Part shown: positions 1-8,361 of the stretch, piece by piece
Position numbering within the stretch: the first letter of the stretch is position 1
Layout: each line of letters starts with the position of its first letter
Origin: Yersinia enterocolitica
GTDB lineage: Bacteria > Pseudomonadota > Gammaproteobacteria > Enterobacterales > Enterobacteriaceae
Direction of reading: 5' to 3'
Length of the DNA stretch: 64,000 nt
Assembly (NCBI GenBank): GCA_002082245.2
Contig: NBTC02000002.1
Location: 4,216,001 to 4,280,000, forward strand
Made by a program: the position numbers and the translations under genes
The notes under the pieces: model-generated
What the model was told of the DNA's origin: nothing
Databases searched by the model: none
Seen by the model: only the letters and a program-made list of their open reading frames with translations

Positions 1-48
1 CTTAAGTATCCATCATTACACTCCTTATTATCAGTAAAAGGAGCGATT

Positions 49-693
49 ATGAGCATGAATATTCAGGCACCTTACCAGTTGTTATTTGCTCAGAATGAGC
101 AAGAAGAAAACGAACTGCAACAATATATTCAGCGGGAGTATAGCCGTGAGTTCAATGCCACTATCCCACATTTTTTACCTCATTTATTAGGACTGTATCG
201 TGCCGATGGTGTCCTTATTGGTGCCTGTGGCTTGAATCGTGGTGATTTCGGGGCACTTTATCTTGAGCACTATTTGGACGCACCTATTGAGGTGGTCATT
301 GCAACGCAAACAGGGCATTCAGTTTTACGTAATCGTTTGGTTGAAATAGGTAATTTTGCTTGTTCGGAATCGGGAAATGCACGAATTATGTTTGCGGCTA
401 TTTGCCGGTTGTTATGTGAGAACCAGCTTGATTACGTGGTGTTTACCGGTACCCGAAAATTACGCAATATTTTTCACCGATTGAATTTAAAACCACTGGA
501 ACTGGCCCCTGCGCTGGCAAATCGTCTCGGTGAAGAGGCTTTTGCATGGGGGGAATACTACCAGAGCCAACCCTGTGTGATGGTGGGGGACTTAAATCAG
601 GGCCGCCAAGTGCTGAGTAAAACCAGCTTATTACTTTCCTTGTTTGCGCCAATGCCCAGCATTTTTACTTTTCAAAGGAGGACACAACGATGA
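49..693 (+). CDS. Thermostable hemolysin family protein (GNAT-like fold)
   Basis: The 214-residue product resembles the T_hemolysin family, whose fold is related to GNAT/acyl-homoserine-lactone synthases; the hemolytic name is historical and the reaction is unknown. A central stretch with VEIGNFA near residue 105 and the following FTGTRKLRNIFHRL segment are the recognisable parts. There is no signal peptide, so a cytoplasmic acyltransferase-like role is more plausible than a toxin. The ATG at 49 follows AAGGAG with good spacing; ATG 55 is an alternative. It is the first gene of a five-gene run in which each stop overlaps the next start by 4 bp, so it should be translated together with the ligase, diiron protein and reductase downstream. 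Its own promoter probably lies left of the window. Confidence 0.75.
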   Translation: MSMNIQAPYQLLFAQNEQEENELQQYIQREYSREFNATIPHFLPHLLGLYRADGVLIGACGLNRGDFGALYLEHYLDAPIEVVIATQTGHSVLRNRLVEIGNFACSESGNARIMFAAICRLLCENQLDYVVFTGTRKLRNIFHRLNLKPLELAPALANRLGEEAFAWGEYYQSQPCVMVGDLNQGRQVLSKTSLLLSLFAPMPSIFTFQRRTQR

Positions 694-2129
694 TCCTTTT
701 TGAACAGTTGGCGAAAATGGCGGCGCAAGACCCTCTGCGCCCTGCATTGTGCGATAGTTATCAGGTGATTAACTACGGTGAATTACTGCCCAAAATAGCG
801 GCATTGGCAGAGAGGTTCCGCCACCAGAAAATAGCGCGACTGGCACTCTTGCTGGATAACGGCATTGACTGGGCCATTATCGATTTGGCTTGCGCATTAG
901 CCAATATTGTTATGATACCGGTGCCGGTTTTTTTCAGTAATGAACAGCAGAATTGGCTACTGGATAGTAGCGGTGCGGATGCTTTGATTGGCCCTGCACG
1001 CGCGGATTGGATAACTACCACATCATTTGAATACGCTCTGCAACGCCGCCAACCGATAGCGGTGCCCGAGTTACCACCGCATACCGCAAAAATCACTTAT
1101 ACATCGGGGACCACGAGCCATCCCAAAGGGGTATGCCTGAGTTGGGATCATCAGATGCAAGTCAGTCTATCGCTTATCGACAGAGTGGCTCCTGCCAATG
1201 TTGAACAGCATCTGACATTGCTGCCCCTTTCAACATTACTTGAAAACATTACCGGACTGTATGTTCCGCTGTTAAGCGGGGCATGTAGCCGTATACCGCC
1301 GCTTGCTGAAGTGGGTTTTACCGGCTCCAGCCAATTCTCCTATCAGATCCTTGCCCAAGCAATTCAACAGTGGCGCCCGCACAGCTTGGTACTGGTACCC
1401 GAGCTATTACGCTTGTTGGTGATGTTATGTGCCATAAATCCAGATCTGACACAGAGTTTACGTTTTGTTGCTGTTGGCGGGGGCAAGGTTGCCACGGATT
1501 TAGTGGCTAAATCACATCAATTAGGATTGCCGGTTTATGAAGGATATGGGTTATCAGAATGTGGTTCGGTGGTTGCCCTAAATACGCAGGGGGATATGTT
1601 GCCCGGCTCAGTGGGTAAACCATTAGCGCATTGTCAGATAAGCATCGCGCAAGATGGGGAAATTCTGATTTCTGGTTCAACAATGCTTGGCTATTTGGGC
1701 GAGTCGGCACCGGCACAAGCTGTGACGACTGGTGATCTTGGGCATTTTGATAACCAAGGTTTTCTGCATATTACTGGCCGTAAAAAGAATGTTCAGATTA
1801 CAGCATTTGGTCGGAATTTTTCCCCAGAATGGGTTGAAGCCGAAGCCCAAGTTTTTCCGGCGATATCTCGTATTGTCATCTTTGGTGATGGGTTAACCGC
1901 CAATGTCGCCTTGATCCAACCGACACCCGGTTATGAAAATAGTCTTGCAGATCAAATAGCTCAACTTAATAGACGGCTGCCTGATTACGCACAGGTTCAC
2001 CATTATCTTCTGGCCCAGCTAAGTGTAGAAAACGGGTTATTAACCAATAACGGGCGTCCGAAAAGGCAGCAAATTCTGTCCGAGTATCACCTCCGTATCG
2101 ATCAATTAATTGCAGGGGGTAGGGTATGA
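690..2129 (+). CDS. AMP-dependent acyl-CoA synthetase/ligase family protein
   Basis: This 479-residue protein has the adenylate-forming signature: the phosphate-binding loop TYTSGTTSHPKG near residues 135-148, YGLSE near 285, TGDLG near 347, GRKKN near 365 and a C-terminal GRPKR containing the likely catalytic lysine around 458. Such enzymes activate a carboxylic acid with ATP to an acyl-AMP and usually transfer it to CoA. The protein is shorter than typical long-chain ligases (about 550 residues), and the substrate cannot be read from the sequence. It overlaps its upstream and downstream neighbours by ATGA, which suggests that it feeds an activated acyl group to the diiron and reductase partners. 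Confidence 0.85.
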   Translation: MILFEQLAKMAAQDPLRPALCDSYQVINYGELLPKIAALAERFRHQKIARLALLLDNGIDWAIIDLACALANIVMIPVPVFFSNEQQNWLLDSSGADALIGPARADWITTTSFEYALQRRQPIAVPELPPHTAKITYTSGTTSHPKGVCLSWDHQMQVSLSLIDRVAPANVEQHLTLLPLSTLLENITGLYVPLLSGACSRIPPLAEVGFTGSSQFSYQILAQAIQQWRPHSLVLVPELLRLLVMLCAINPDLTQSLRFVAVGGGKVATDLVAKSHQLGLPVYEGYGLSECGSVVALNTQGDMLPGSVGKPLAHCQISIAQDGEILISGSTMLGYLGESAPAQAVTTGDLGHFDNQGFLHITGRKKNVQITAFGRNFSPEWVEAEAQVFPAISRIVIFGDGLTANVALIQPTPGYENSLADQIAQLNRRLPDYAQVHHYLLAQLSVENGLLTNNGRPKRQQILSEYHLRIDQLIAGGRV

Positions 2130-2782
2130 ATTTCTATCAACAATTACAGCATGATACTGCGGCGGATAGAGAGAAACTCCTTTCTGCTCCGGTTATAGAG
2201 GCTTGTCGTAGTGGGAATATTAACGCCGAAATGTATATCGCCTTTTTGACCCAGGCTTTCTATCACGTTAGCCATACCGTCCCTTTACTGATGACGGCGG
2301 GTGGCCGGATGAGCTCAGAGTATGAGTGGGTTCGTGGGGCTATCGCCGAATATATTGATGAAGAATATGGGCACCAGGAATGGATATTAAATGATATTCG
2401 CACTTGTGGCGGTGATGCGCAGGCCGTTCGTCATGGTCAGCCAGTATTGGCGATAGAGTTAATGATAGCGTTTCTCTACGATCATGCCTCCCGCCTTAAC
2501 CCGATGGGTATTTTTGGTATGGTGCACGTCCTGGAAGGGACCAGTGTTGCTATCGCAACAACGGTTGCCCAACAGCTCAAACAAGGGCTGGGGTTACCGG
2601 AAAAAGCCACGAGCTACCTCAGTTCACACGGTGAACTGGATAAAGAACATCTGACTTTTTTTGAATCATTAATGAACCAGGTTGAAAAAGTCGAAGATCG
2701 TGCGGCGATTATTCATTCTGCCAAGGTGGTTTACCAGCTTTATGGGGACATGCTGCGTGGCCTGATGGATCAACCGCAATGA
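2126..2782 (+). CDS. Haem-oxygenase-like diiron protein (TenA/CADD-like)
   Basis: The 218-residue helical protein belongs to the TenA/PqqC/haem-oxygenase-like superfamily, in the iron-containing redox branch. Candidate metal ligands are E75 or E79, H83 (EYGHQEW), E137 (LEGTS), H168, D172 and H175. The H-x3-D-x2-H spacing at 168-175 matches, from memory, the ligand set of chlamydial CADD and related heme-oxygenase-like diiron oxidases. It is therefore more likely an O2-activating enzyme than a thiaminase. Its operon position between an acyl ligase and an SDR suggests that it oxidises or cleaves an activated acyl or amino-acid-derived substrate, which is inference. Confidence 0.75.
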   Translation: MNFYQQLQHDTAADREKLLSAPVIEACRSGNINAEMYIAFLTQAFYHVSHTVPLLMTAGGRMSSEYEWVRGAIAEYIDEEYGHQEWILNDIRTCGGDAQAVRHGQPVLAIELMIAFLYDHASRLNPMGIFGMVHVLEGTSVAIATTVAQQLKQGLGLPEKATSYLSSHGELDKEHLTFFESLMNQVEKVEDRAAIIHSAKVVYQLYGDMLRGLMDQPQ

Positions 2783-3588
2783 AACTCAATAATAGCCGAG
2801 TTCTACTGACCGGGGCCAGTGGCGGTATTGGCCGGGCACTGGCCCATGCATTGGCGAAACAGGGCGCGTGTTTGATATTGCACGGGCGCAATGAAATTGC
2901 CCTTACACAGCTTTTGAATGCATTACCTAATCCCGAGGATCATCAAGTATGGGTAGCCGACCTTTGTGACTCGGCGGCATTGGCAAAACAGGTTGAAGTG
3001 CTTAGGGATCAACCCAGCATTGATATTTTAATCAATAATGCTGGCACCAATCACTTTGCGTGGCTTGAGGATCAAAGTGAGCAACAGATAGTACAGCAGT
3101 TATCACTGAATATTCAGGCGCCGATATTACTGACTCGAGCTTTACTACCCTATATCAGTAATCCCGGCATTATTATGAATATTGGTTCCAGCTTTGGCAG
3201 TATTGGTTATGCCGGATATAGCGTGTATTGCGCCAGTAAATTCGCCCTTCGTGGCTTTAGTGAGGCACTGGCCCGGGAATTAAGCGGTTCGGCCATCAAT
3301 GTTCTCTATTTTGCACCCCGAGCCACACAAACCACACTTAATTCAACGGCTGTTTATGCCATGAATGCAGAATTGGGGACAAAAAGTGACAGTGCCGAGT
3401 TTGTGGCTAAACAGGTAGTTATTGCGCTGAATCAAGAAGTAACACGGCGCTGGCTTGGCTGGCCGGAGCGGTTCTTTGTCAAATTAAATGCAATTTTCCC
3501 CAGCATTGTTGATAAAGCTCTCGCGAAGCAACACGCTATTATTGCCCGCTATGCTCAGGCTTCCAGTGATAAGAAGGATTCACCATGA
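2779..3588 (+). CDS. Short-chain dehydrogenase/reductase (SDR)
   Basis: This 269-residue classical SDR has an N-terminal Rossmann nucleotide-binding motif TGASGGIG near residues 11-18, NNAG near 87 and the catalytic S...YCASK pair near 145-160. It is expected to reduce or oxidise a carbonyl/alcohol with NAD(P)H in the cytoplasm. The C-terminal LGWPERFFVKLNAIFP segment resembles SDRs that associate with membranes or act on lipids. It is translationally coupled to the diiron protein upstream (CAATGA) and the exported protein downstream (CCATGA). The substrate is unknown and the context points to the product of the ligase/diiron steps. Confidence 0.85.
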   Translation: MKLNNSRVLLTGASGGIGRALAHALAKQGACLILHGRNEIALTQLLNALPNPEDHQVWVADLCDSAALAKQVEVLRDQPSIDILINNAGTNHFAWLEDQSEQQIVQQLSLNIQAPILLTRALLPYISNPGIIMNIGSSFGSIGYAGYSVYCASKFALRGFSEALARELSGSAINVLYFAPRATQTTLNSTAVYAMNAELGTKSDSAEFVAKQVVIALNQEVTRRWLGWPERFFVKLNAIFPSIVDKALAKQHAIIARYAQASSDKKDSP

Positions 3589-4196
3589 AGACGTTAGTAT
3601 TATTACTTACCGTTTTTGGCAGTACCGCTGTTTATGCCCAAAGTGAGTTGGTCGATATCCAAAATCAATGGGCTGTTTGCCAATATCAGGTGGTGGCAAA
3701 ACAGAAAGAGTCCTGTTTGGAAAAACTCAGTACGATTGCAGATAAGGCCAGTTCAGCCAACGGATCACGTGCTGATCTATTAATTTGGTCTGCTATCGTT
3801 AAAAGCAGTTGGGCAGGAGAGAAGGGGGGGCTGGGAGCGTTGGATTTGGTTAAGGACGCGAAAGTTAAGCTGGAGCTGGCAATAAAACTCGATGCTAATG
3901 CGTTGGATGGCTCTGCTTATACCAGCCTCGGAACCCTCTATTATCAGGTTCCTGGTTGGCCTATTGGTTTTGGCGATAAAAAACAAGCCGAACTGTTGTT
4001 AAAAAAAGCGTTACAGGTGAATCCAACCGGCATAGATCCCAACTATTTCTATGGTGATTTCCTGTTGGAGCAAGGGCGCAAAGCGGATGCAAAAGGCTAT
4101 TTACAAAAAGCACTGGCGGCCCCAGCACGTTCAGGCCGAGAATTGGCAGATAAAGGCCGTCATCAGGACATTCAACAGCGACTTGATAAACTCTGA
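3585..4196 (+). CDS. Exported TPR-like protein
   Basis: The 203-residue product has a clear Sec signal peptide (MKTLVLLLTVFGSTAVYA, cleavage after about residue 19). A helical body follows with two cysteines close together (WAVCQ and ESCLEK). The second half carries TPR-like segments: a DANALDGSAYTSLGTLYYQ motif, then KKQAELLLKKALQVNP and RKADAKGYLQKALA. It may be a periplasmic scaffold or substrate-binding protein of the TatT-like kind. It is the last gene of the overlapping operon, with 27 bp to the transporter gene. No specific function can be assigned. Confidence 0.7.
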   Translation: MKTLVLLLTVFGSTAVYAQSELVDIQNQWAVCQYQVVAKQKESCLEKLSTIADKASSANGSRADLLIWSAIVKSSWAGEKGGLGALDLVKDAKVKLELAIKLDANALDGSAYTSLGTLYYQVPGWPIGFGDKKQAELLLKKALQVNPTGIDPNYFYGDFLLEQGRKADAKGYLQKALAAPARSGRELADKGRHQDIQQRLDKL

Positions 4197-4223
4197 AGTT
4201 TCACTCTAAAAGGTAGCGCCACG

Positions 4224-4913
4224 ATGCACAGAGAACGGCATAGTATAGAAAAGATAGGCTGGCTGCGGGCCGCAGTTCTTGGTGCTAATGATGGGATTGT
4301 CTCTACCGCAAGTTTGTTATTGGGTGTCGCGTCAGCCAATGCCACACATCAAAGTATTCTTTTGACCGGCATTGCAGGTCTGGTTGCGGGTGCGATGTCG
4401 ATGGCAACAGGGGAATATGTCTCGGTATCTTCTCAGTCAGATACAGAAAAGGCCGCATTGGCGGAAGAGCAAGCAGAACTGAACGCCGATTTTCAAGGTG
4501 AATATCGTGAGTTAACCTCGATTTATGTTCATCGCGGCCTTGATGTAGCACTGGCCAAGCAAGTGGCTGAAAAACTGATGAGCCATGATGCGTTAGGTGC
4601 TCACGCCCGTGATGAATTGGGGATATCTGAAATCACTACCGCTCGCCCATTACAAGCGGCCTGGGCTTCTGCGATGAGCTTCTCAGCGGGCGCAATACTG
4701 CCCTTGTTGGTGGCGTTTATTGTCACGGCTGACTGGGCAATTCCAGCCATTAGCCTGTCAGCATTGGCTTCTCTGGCTATTCTGGGGGGGATTGCCGCGA
4801 AAGCAGGCGGAGCGCCAATATGGCCAGGTATTATTCGAATTACCTTCTGGAGTGCGCTTGCGATGGGGGTATCATCGGGGGTTGGCATGCTATTTGGTTC
4901 AGTCACAAGCTGA
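4224..4913 (+). CDS. VIT1/CCC1 family membrane transporter
   Basis: The 229-residue protein belongs to the vacuolar-iron-transporter-like family, which in plants and yeast moves Fe/Mn. The N-terminal RAAVLGANDGIVSTASLLLG and the following AGAMSMATGEYVSVSSQSDTE are family hallmarks. A cytosolic acidic loop with EEQAEL and several Glu residues follows, and then two or three C-terminal membrane helices. It probably exports or sequesters Fe2+/Mn2+. Start ATG 4224 has a weak AGG upstream. It lies 27 bp after the five-gene operon, and linkage with a diiron enzyme is suggestive but unproven. Confidence 0.85.
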   Translation: MHRERHSIEKIGWLRAAVLGANDGIVSTASLLLGVASANATHQSILLTGIAGLVAGAMSMATGEYVSVSSQSDTEKAALAEEQAELNADFQGEYRELTSIYVHRGLDVALAKQVAEKLMSHDALGAHARDELGISEITTARPLQAAWASAMSFSAGAILPLLVAFIVTADWAIPAISLSALASLAILGGIAAKAGGAPIWPGIIRITFWSALAMGVSSGVGMLFGSVTS

Positions 4914-5088
4914 AATCAGAATAGGGCGGATCTGACAAGTAATCCTGATAATAGAACGTTTCATTTCAGCTAGTTAAAAGAGCTATTGGGTAACAGATAC
5001 ATCTTTCTCTGCTGCGAATTGGCTTAACATGTAGAAAGCTGCATCAGCCTAATTTCACCACCGTAATCCCTTTCTTCGTTTCTTGCTC

Positions 5089-5123
5089 AAACTTGTACAA
5101 TTATTATTTTCTTGTACAAGTTT
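5089..5123. promoter_or_regulatory. Perfect 12-bp inverted repeat, candidate operator of the MerR gene
   Basis: AAACTTGTACAA (5089-5100) and its exact reverse complement TTGTACAAGTTT (5112-5123) are separated by 11 bp. The right arm overlaps a plausible -35 (TTGTAC, 5112) with TATGGT about 18 bp further (5136-5141), 34 bp before the regulator's ATG. TGTACA-type repeats are the known operator form of LitR/CarH-class MerR regulators, so autoregulation by the adjacent gene is likely. Confidence 0.7.
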
Positions 5124-5174
5124 GTATTAACCCGCTATGGTTAATCTATAGGTGTTTTCGGCAAGGTAAATGGC

Positions 5175-5948
5175 ATGGCGACATACAGTATCAGTGAGGT
5201 GGCGCAACTTTGTGGTATTAATCCAGTAACACTGCGTGCCTGGCAACGGCGTTATGGCTTGTTAAAACCACAACGTACTGAAGGTGGCCATCGGCAGTTC
5301 AATGACGACGATATTGTCCGTATCCGCACTATTGTGCGCTGGATAGAACGCGGCGTCCCAGTTAGCCAGATCAAACCTTTACTCGACGGTGGCACAGCAC
5401 CTGGCGACAGCACTAACTGGGTAACACTGCAACAACAGTTACTGGCGCTGATTCAGGCTCCCGCACCGCATAAACTCCGTAGTCGTATCTTTGAATTAGG
5501 GCGCGAATATCCACCTCAGGCCCTGATTGAATATGTGCTAAGACCATTACGTTCACAGCTTAAGAATGAACATCAATTGCTGCACATGCTGAGTCGTCTG
5601 CTGGATGGCGTGATCATTGAATACGCGACTTTTTGTATGCTGGGTGCACGCAAGAAGCCAGGCGAGAATGTATTACTACTGGGATGGGGAAACATCGATC
5701 CTACCGAGTTGTGGATGGCCGCCATCGTTCTGGCGAAAAACAATATGCATATCGATATTTTGCCGGGATCGCTGGAAGCTCCGCAATTGGCTATGTTTAA
5801 GGCCGAACGCTACTTTCTCTGCACCGATGGCGTACTCAATACTGCCAAGCGGCGGCAATTAGCAGCTTGGTGCGATGCAGGCTTGAATATTACGCTTATC
5901 GATAACCATGCTCTGCTAATCCTTGCTTCGGAGCACTACCATGAGTAA
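5175..5948 (+). CDS. MerR-family regulator of MlrA/LitR architecture
   Basis: The 257-residue protein starts with a MerR winged helix (SEVAQLCGINPVTLRAWQRR, residues 6-25, then YGLLKPQRTEGGHRQF). A helical middle domain and a Rossmann-like C-terminal domain (NVLLLGWGNIDPTELW near 165-180) follow. The C-terminal part resembles the cobalamin-binding domain of LitR/CarH, but the E/DxH motif that ligates B12 is absent, as in E. coli MlrA. It is therefore probably not a B12 photoreceptor by itself. It heads a nine-gene operon, overlaps the next gene by 8 bp and probably binds the TTGTACAA repeat just upstream. Confidence 0.8.
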   Translation: MATYSISEVAQLCGINPVTLRAWQRRYGLLKPQRTEGGHRQFNDDDIVRIRTIVRWIERGVPVSQIKPLLDGGTAPGDSTNWVTLQQQLLALIQAPAPHKLRSRIFELGREYPPQALIEYVLRPLRSQLKNEHQLLHMLSRLLDGVIIEYATFCMLGARKKPGENVLLLGWGNIDPTELWMAAIVLAKNNMHIDILPGSLEAPQLAMFKAERYFLCTDGVLNTAKRRQLAAWCDAGLNITLIDNHALLILASEHYHE

Positions 5949-6375
5949 CGCTGAAGCACTGCTGGCACGTTTTTCACAATTCTATACCACGTTGGATACA
6001 GCACGTCTGGTCGAGCTATCTGATGTTTATCATCGCGATATCCACTTTATCGATCCCGTCGGAGAACATCAGGGATTGAGTTCACTTGAAGTTTATTTTC
6101 AATTGCTGCTCAGTAACTTAAGCACTTGTAGCTTTACCCTCACTGACATTCAGCACCATGACCAACAAGCCTCTGTGTGCTGGCATATGACTTATGCCCA
6201 TCCCCGTCTGCGCCGTGGCAGCTTGCTCAGTTTAGAGGGTATCAGCCAGTTACGCTTTGCTGAACAGCGGGTTATCTATCAGCGTGATTACTACGATCTG
6301 GGTGCCATGCTGTATGAACATATACCGCTGCTCGGCGGGATTGTTGTCAAATTGAAGAAGAGGCTACAAGCATGA
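5941..6375 (+). CDS. SnoaL-like/NTF2-fold protein
   Basis: The 144-residue protein has the NTF2/SnoaL-like pattern: an N-terminal helix (LLARFSQFYTTLD), LSDVYHRDIHFIDPVGEHQG near residues 24-43, and three later strands ending in YQRDYYDLGAMLYEHIPLLG. The D-P pair and acidic or aromatic cavity residues are typical, but no catalytic assignment is possible. Start ATG 5941 was preferred over an upstream in-frame ATG because it begins within ACCATGAG, overlapping the MerR stop, as is usual in this operon. The family often occurs with DUF1365, cfa and FAD-oxidoreductase genes. Confidence 0.75.
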   Translation: MSNAEALLARFSQFYTTLDTARLVELSDVYHRDIHFIDPVGEHQGLSSLEVYFQLLLSNLSTCSFTLTDIQHHDQQASVCWHMTYAHPRLRRGSLLSLEGISQLRFAEQRVIYQRDYYDLGAMLYEHIPLLGGIVVKLKKRLQA

Positions 6376-7088
6376 AACACGTGGTGATCACCGGAGCCAG
6401 TTCCGGTATTGGGCAGCAATTGGCGCTCGATTATGCCGCCGAGGGCTGGCAGGTGACCGCCTGTGGACGTGATGAAGCCCGGTTGATGGCACTTGGCGCG
6501 CATAATTCGGCAATTACGGCGCATCATTTCGACATAACCGATTTGTCTGCTACGCGTAGCGCGTTGGCGCAATGTCCGGCCGATCTGGTTATTTTGTGTG
6601 CTGGAACCTGTGAATACCTTGATAACGGTGTCGTCGAGGCTGAACGGGTTGCACGGGTGCTTAATACTAATTTTCTTGGTCCGATCAATTGCTTAGATGC
6701 CCTGTTACCACAACTGTCGTCCGGGAGCAGGATCGCATTGGTGGGGTCAACAGCCAGCATCATCCCCATGTCGCGCGCAGAAGCTTATGGTGCCTCAAAA
6801 GCTGCACTTGCCTATTTTGCCCGCAGCCTGGCCGTGGATTTGGCAAAATCCGGTATTAATGTTTCGCTGATATTACCCGGTTTTGTTGCCACACCGCTGA
6901 CTGACCGCAACGATTTTGCCATGCCGATGATAATCACCCCTAAGCAGGCTTCGCACTATATTCGCCGTGGTCTGGCAAAAGGGGCCGCTGAAATTGCTTT
7001 TCCCCCACTGTTCGCCGCGCTGTTACGACTAACAGCTCTACTTCCACAAGCTCTACAACGCTGGCTTGCCAAGCGTTTGGTGAGGTAA
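6372..7088 (+). CDS. Short-chain dehydrogenase/reductase in the cfa operon
   Basis: The 238-residue SDR has TGASSGIGQQLA near residue 6, a shortened LCAGTCEY in place of the usual NNAG (near 76), and the catalytic serine and YGASK (near 137-141). The last 30 residues form a hydrophobic or basic tail (LFAALLRLTALLPQALQRWLAKR) that could anchor it to the membrane, in line with a lipid substrate. It overlaps the SnoaL gene by 4 bp and sits 4 bp before the FAD-oxidoreductase gene. Confidence 0.85.
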   Translation: MKHVVITGASSGIGQQLALDYAAEGWQVTACGRDEARLMALGAHNSAITAHHFDITDLSATRSALAQCPADLVILCAGTCEYLDNGVVEAERVARVLNTNFLGPINCLDALLPQLSSGSRIALVGSTASIIPMSRAEAYGASKAALAYFARSLAVDLAKSGINVSLILPGFVATPLTDRNDFAMPMIITPKQASHYIRRGLAKGAAEIAFPPLFAALLRLTALLPQALQRWLAKRLVR

Positions 7089-7092
7089 TCCA

Positions 7093-8361
7093 ATGAGAAT
7101 TGCCATTATCGGCAGCGGGATTTCCGGTTTAACCTGTGCATGGAAGTTAGCTAAAAAACATCAGGTTACACTGTTTGAAGCCAATGATTATCCCGGTGGG
7201 CATACCGCGACCGTGGACGTCACGCTGGAAGGGCGCAGCTACGCTATCGATACCGGATTTATCGTCTATAACGAGCGGACCTATCCGCAATTTATTGCTC
7301 TGTTGGCTGAATTGGGCATCAGTGGGCAAGCCACGGAGATGAGCTTCTCGGTTACGCATCCTCGCAGTGGACTGGAGTACAACGGCCATACGCTCAATAC
7401 TCTATTTGCCCAACGCCGTAACCTGCTGAATCCACGCTTTTATCGCCTACTGGCAGAGATTATGCGTTTCAATCGCCAATGTAAGAAAAACCTGGCGAAT
7501 GGTGGTATTGCGGCTCAAACGGTGGACGATTTTCTGCAACAGGAAGGTTTTTCCCCCTATTTTGCCCAGCATTATTTGTTACCGATGGGGGCCGCTATTT
7601 GGTCTTCTTCAATGACTGATATGCGCCAGTTTCCATTAGCACTGTTTTTGCGCTTTTTCGATCACCACGGTCTGTTAGACATCACCAACCGCCCACAATG
7701 GTTTGTAGTGCCAGGCGGCTCGCGTGAATATGTGCGCCGCATGTTGGCCATAATGGCAGACAACCTGACATTGCACCTGAATATGCCAGTCCTGCGGGTT
7801 GAACGCCAACCACAAGGGGTGATACTTCATAGCGCCTTGGGGCAACAACATTTTGATCAGGTGATTTTTGCCTGCCATGCCGATCAGGCACTGCGTCTTC
7901 TGGCCGATGCCAGCCCGCAGGAGCAACGTGTTTTAGCTCAGTTGGGCTATCAAGCGAATGAAGTCATCCTGCATACCGATATTCGTCTGCTGCCACGCCA
8001 ACGCCGTGCCTGGGCCAGTTGGAATTATCGCTTACCAGCCAGCGACGAGCATGCAGAGAATCAACTCGCCAGCGTGACTTACAACATGAATATTCTGCAA
8101 GGCTTGGATGCGCCACAGACCTTTTGTATCACACTCAACCCACAGCAACCGATTGAACCGGCGCTAATTCTGCGCCAGTTTAGTTATCACCACCCGGTAT
8201 TCAATCAGACTACTGTACTGGCACAACAGCAGCGTTCGCTGATAAACGGGCAGCACAATACCTGGTTCTGCGGCGCTTACTGGTATAACGGATTCCACGA
8301 GGATGGGGTACGCAGTGCGCTGGACGTCACGCAGGTTTTGTTGCAGGAGAACGCCGCATGA
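7093..8361 (+). CDS. FAD-dependent amine-oxidase-like oxidoreductase
   Basis: The 422-residue protein has an N-terminal dinucleotide-binding motif (IAIIGSGISGLTCAW) and the second FAD contact GGHTATVDV. A C-terminal CGAYWYNGFHEDGVRSAL segment closes the FAD site. This is the amine-oxidase/phytoene-desaturase-like family typically encoded beside DUF1365 and a cfa homologue in proteobacterial photo-oxidative-stress operons. It probably acts on membrane fatty acids or their cyclopropane or methylated derivatives, which is inference from context. It overlaps DUF1365 by 4 bp. Confidence 0.85.
   Translation: MRIAIIGSGISGLTCAWKLAKKHQVTLFEANDYPGGHTATVDVTLEGRSYAIDTGFIVYNERTYPQFIALLAELGISGQATEMSFSVTHPRSGLEYNGHTLNTLFAQRRNLLNPRFYRLLAEIMRFNRQCKKNLANGGIAAQTVDDFLQQEGFSPYFAQHYLLPMGAAIWSSSMTDMRQFPLALFLRFFDHHGLLDITNRPQWFVVPGGSREYVRRMLAIMADNLTLHLNMPVLRVERQPQGVILHSALGQQHFDQVIFACHADQALRLLADASPQEQRVLAQLGYQANEVILHTDIRLLPRQRRAWASWNYRLPASDEHAENQLASVTYNMNILQGLDAPQTFCITLNPQQPIEPALILRQFSYHHPVFNQTTVLAQQQRSLINGQHNTWFCGAYWYNGFHEDGVRSALDVTQVLLQENAA

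Noticed and set aside
2126..2782. Annotation as thiaminase TenA for the diiron-like protein
   Set aside because: The thiaminase cysteine-type active site is not evident, while a complete set of carboxylate and histidine metal ligands is; no thiamin genes are adjacent.
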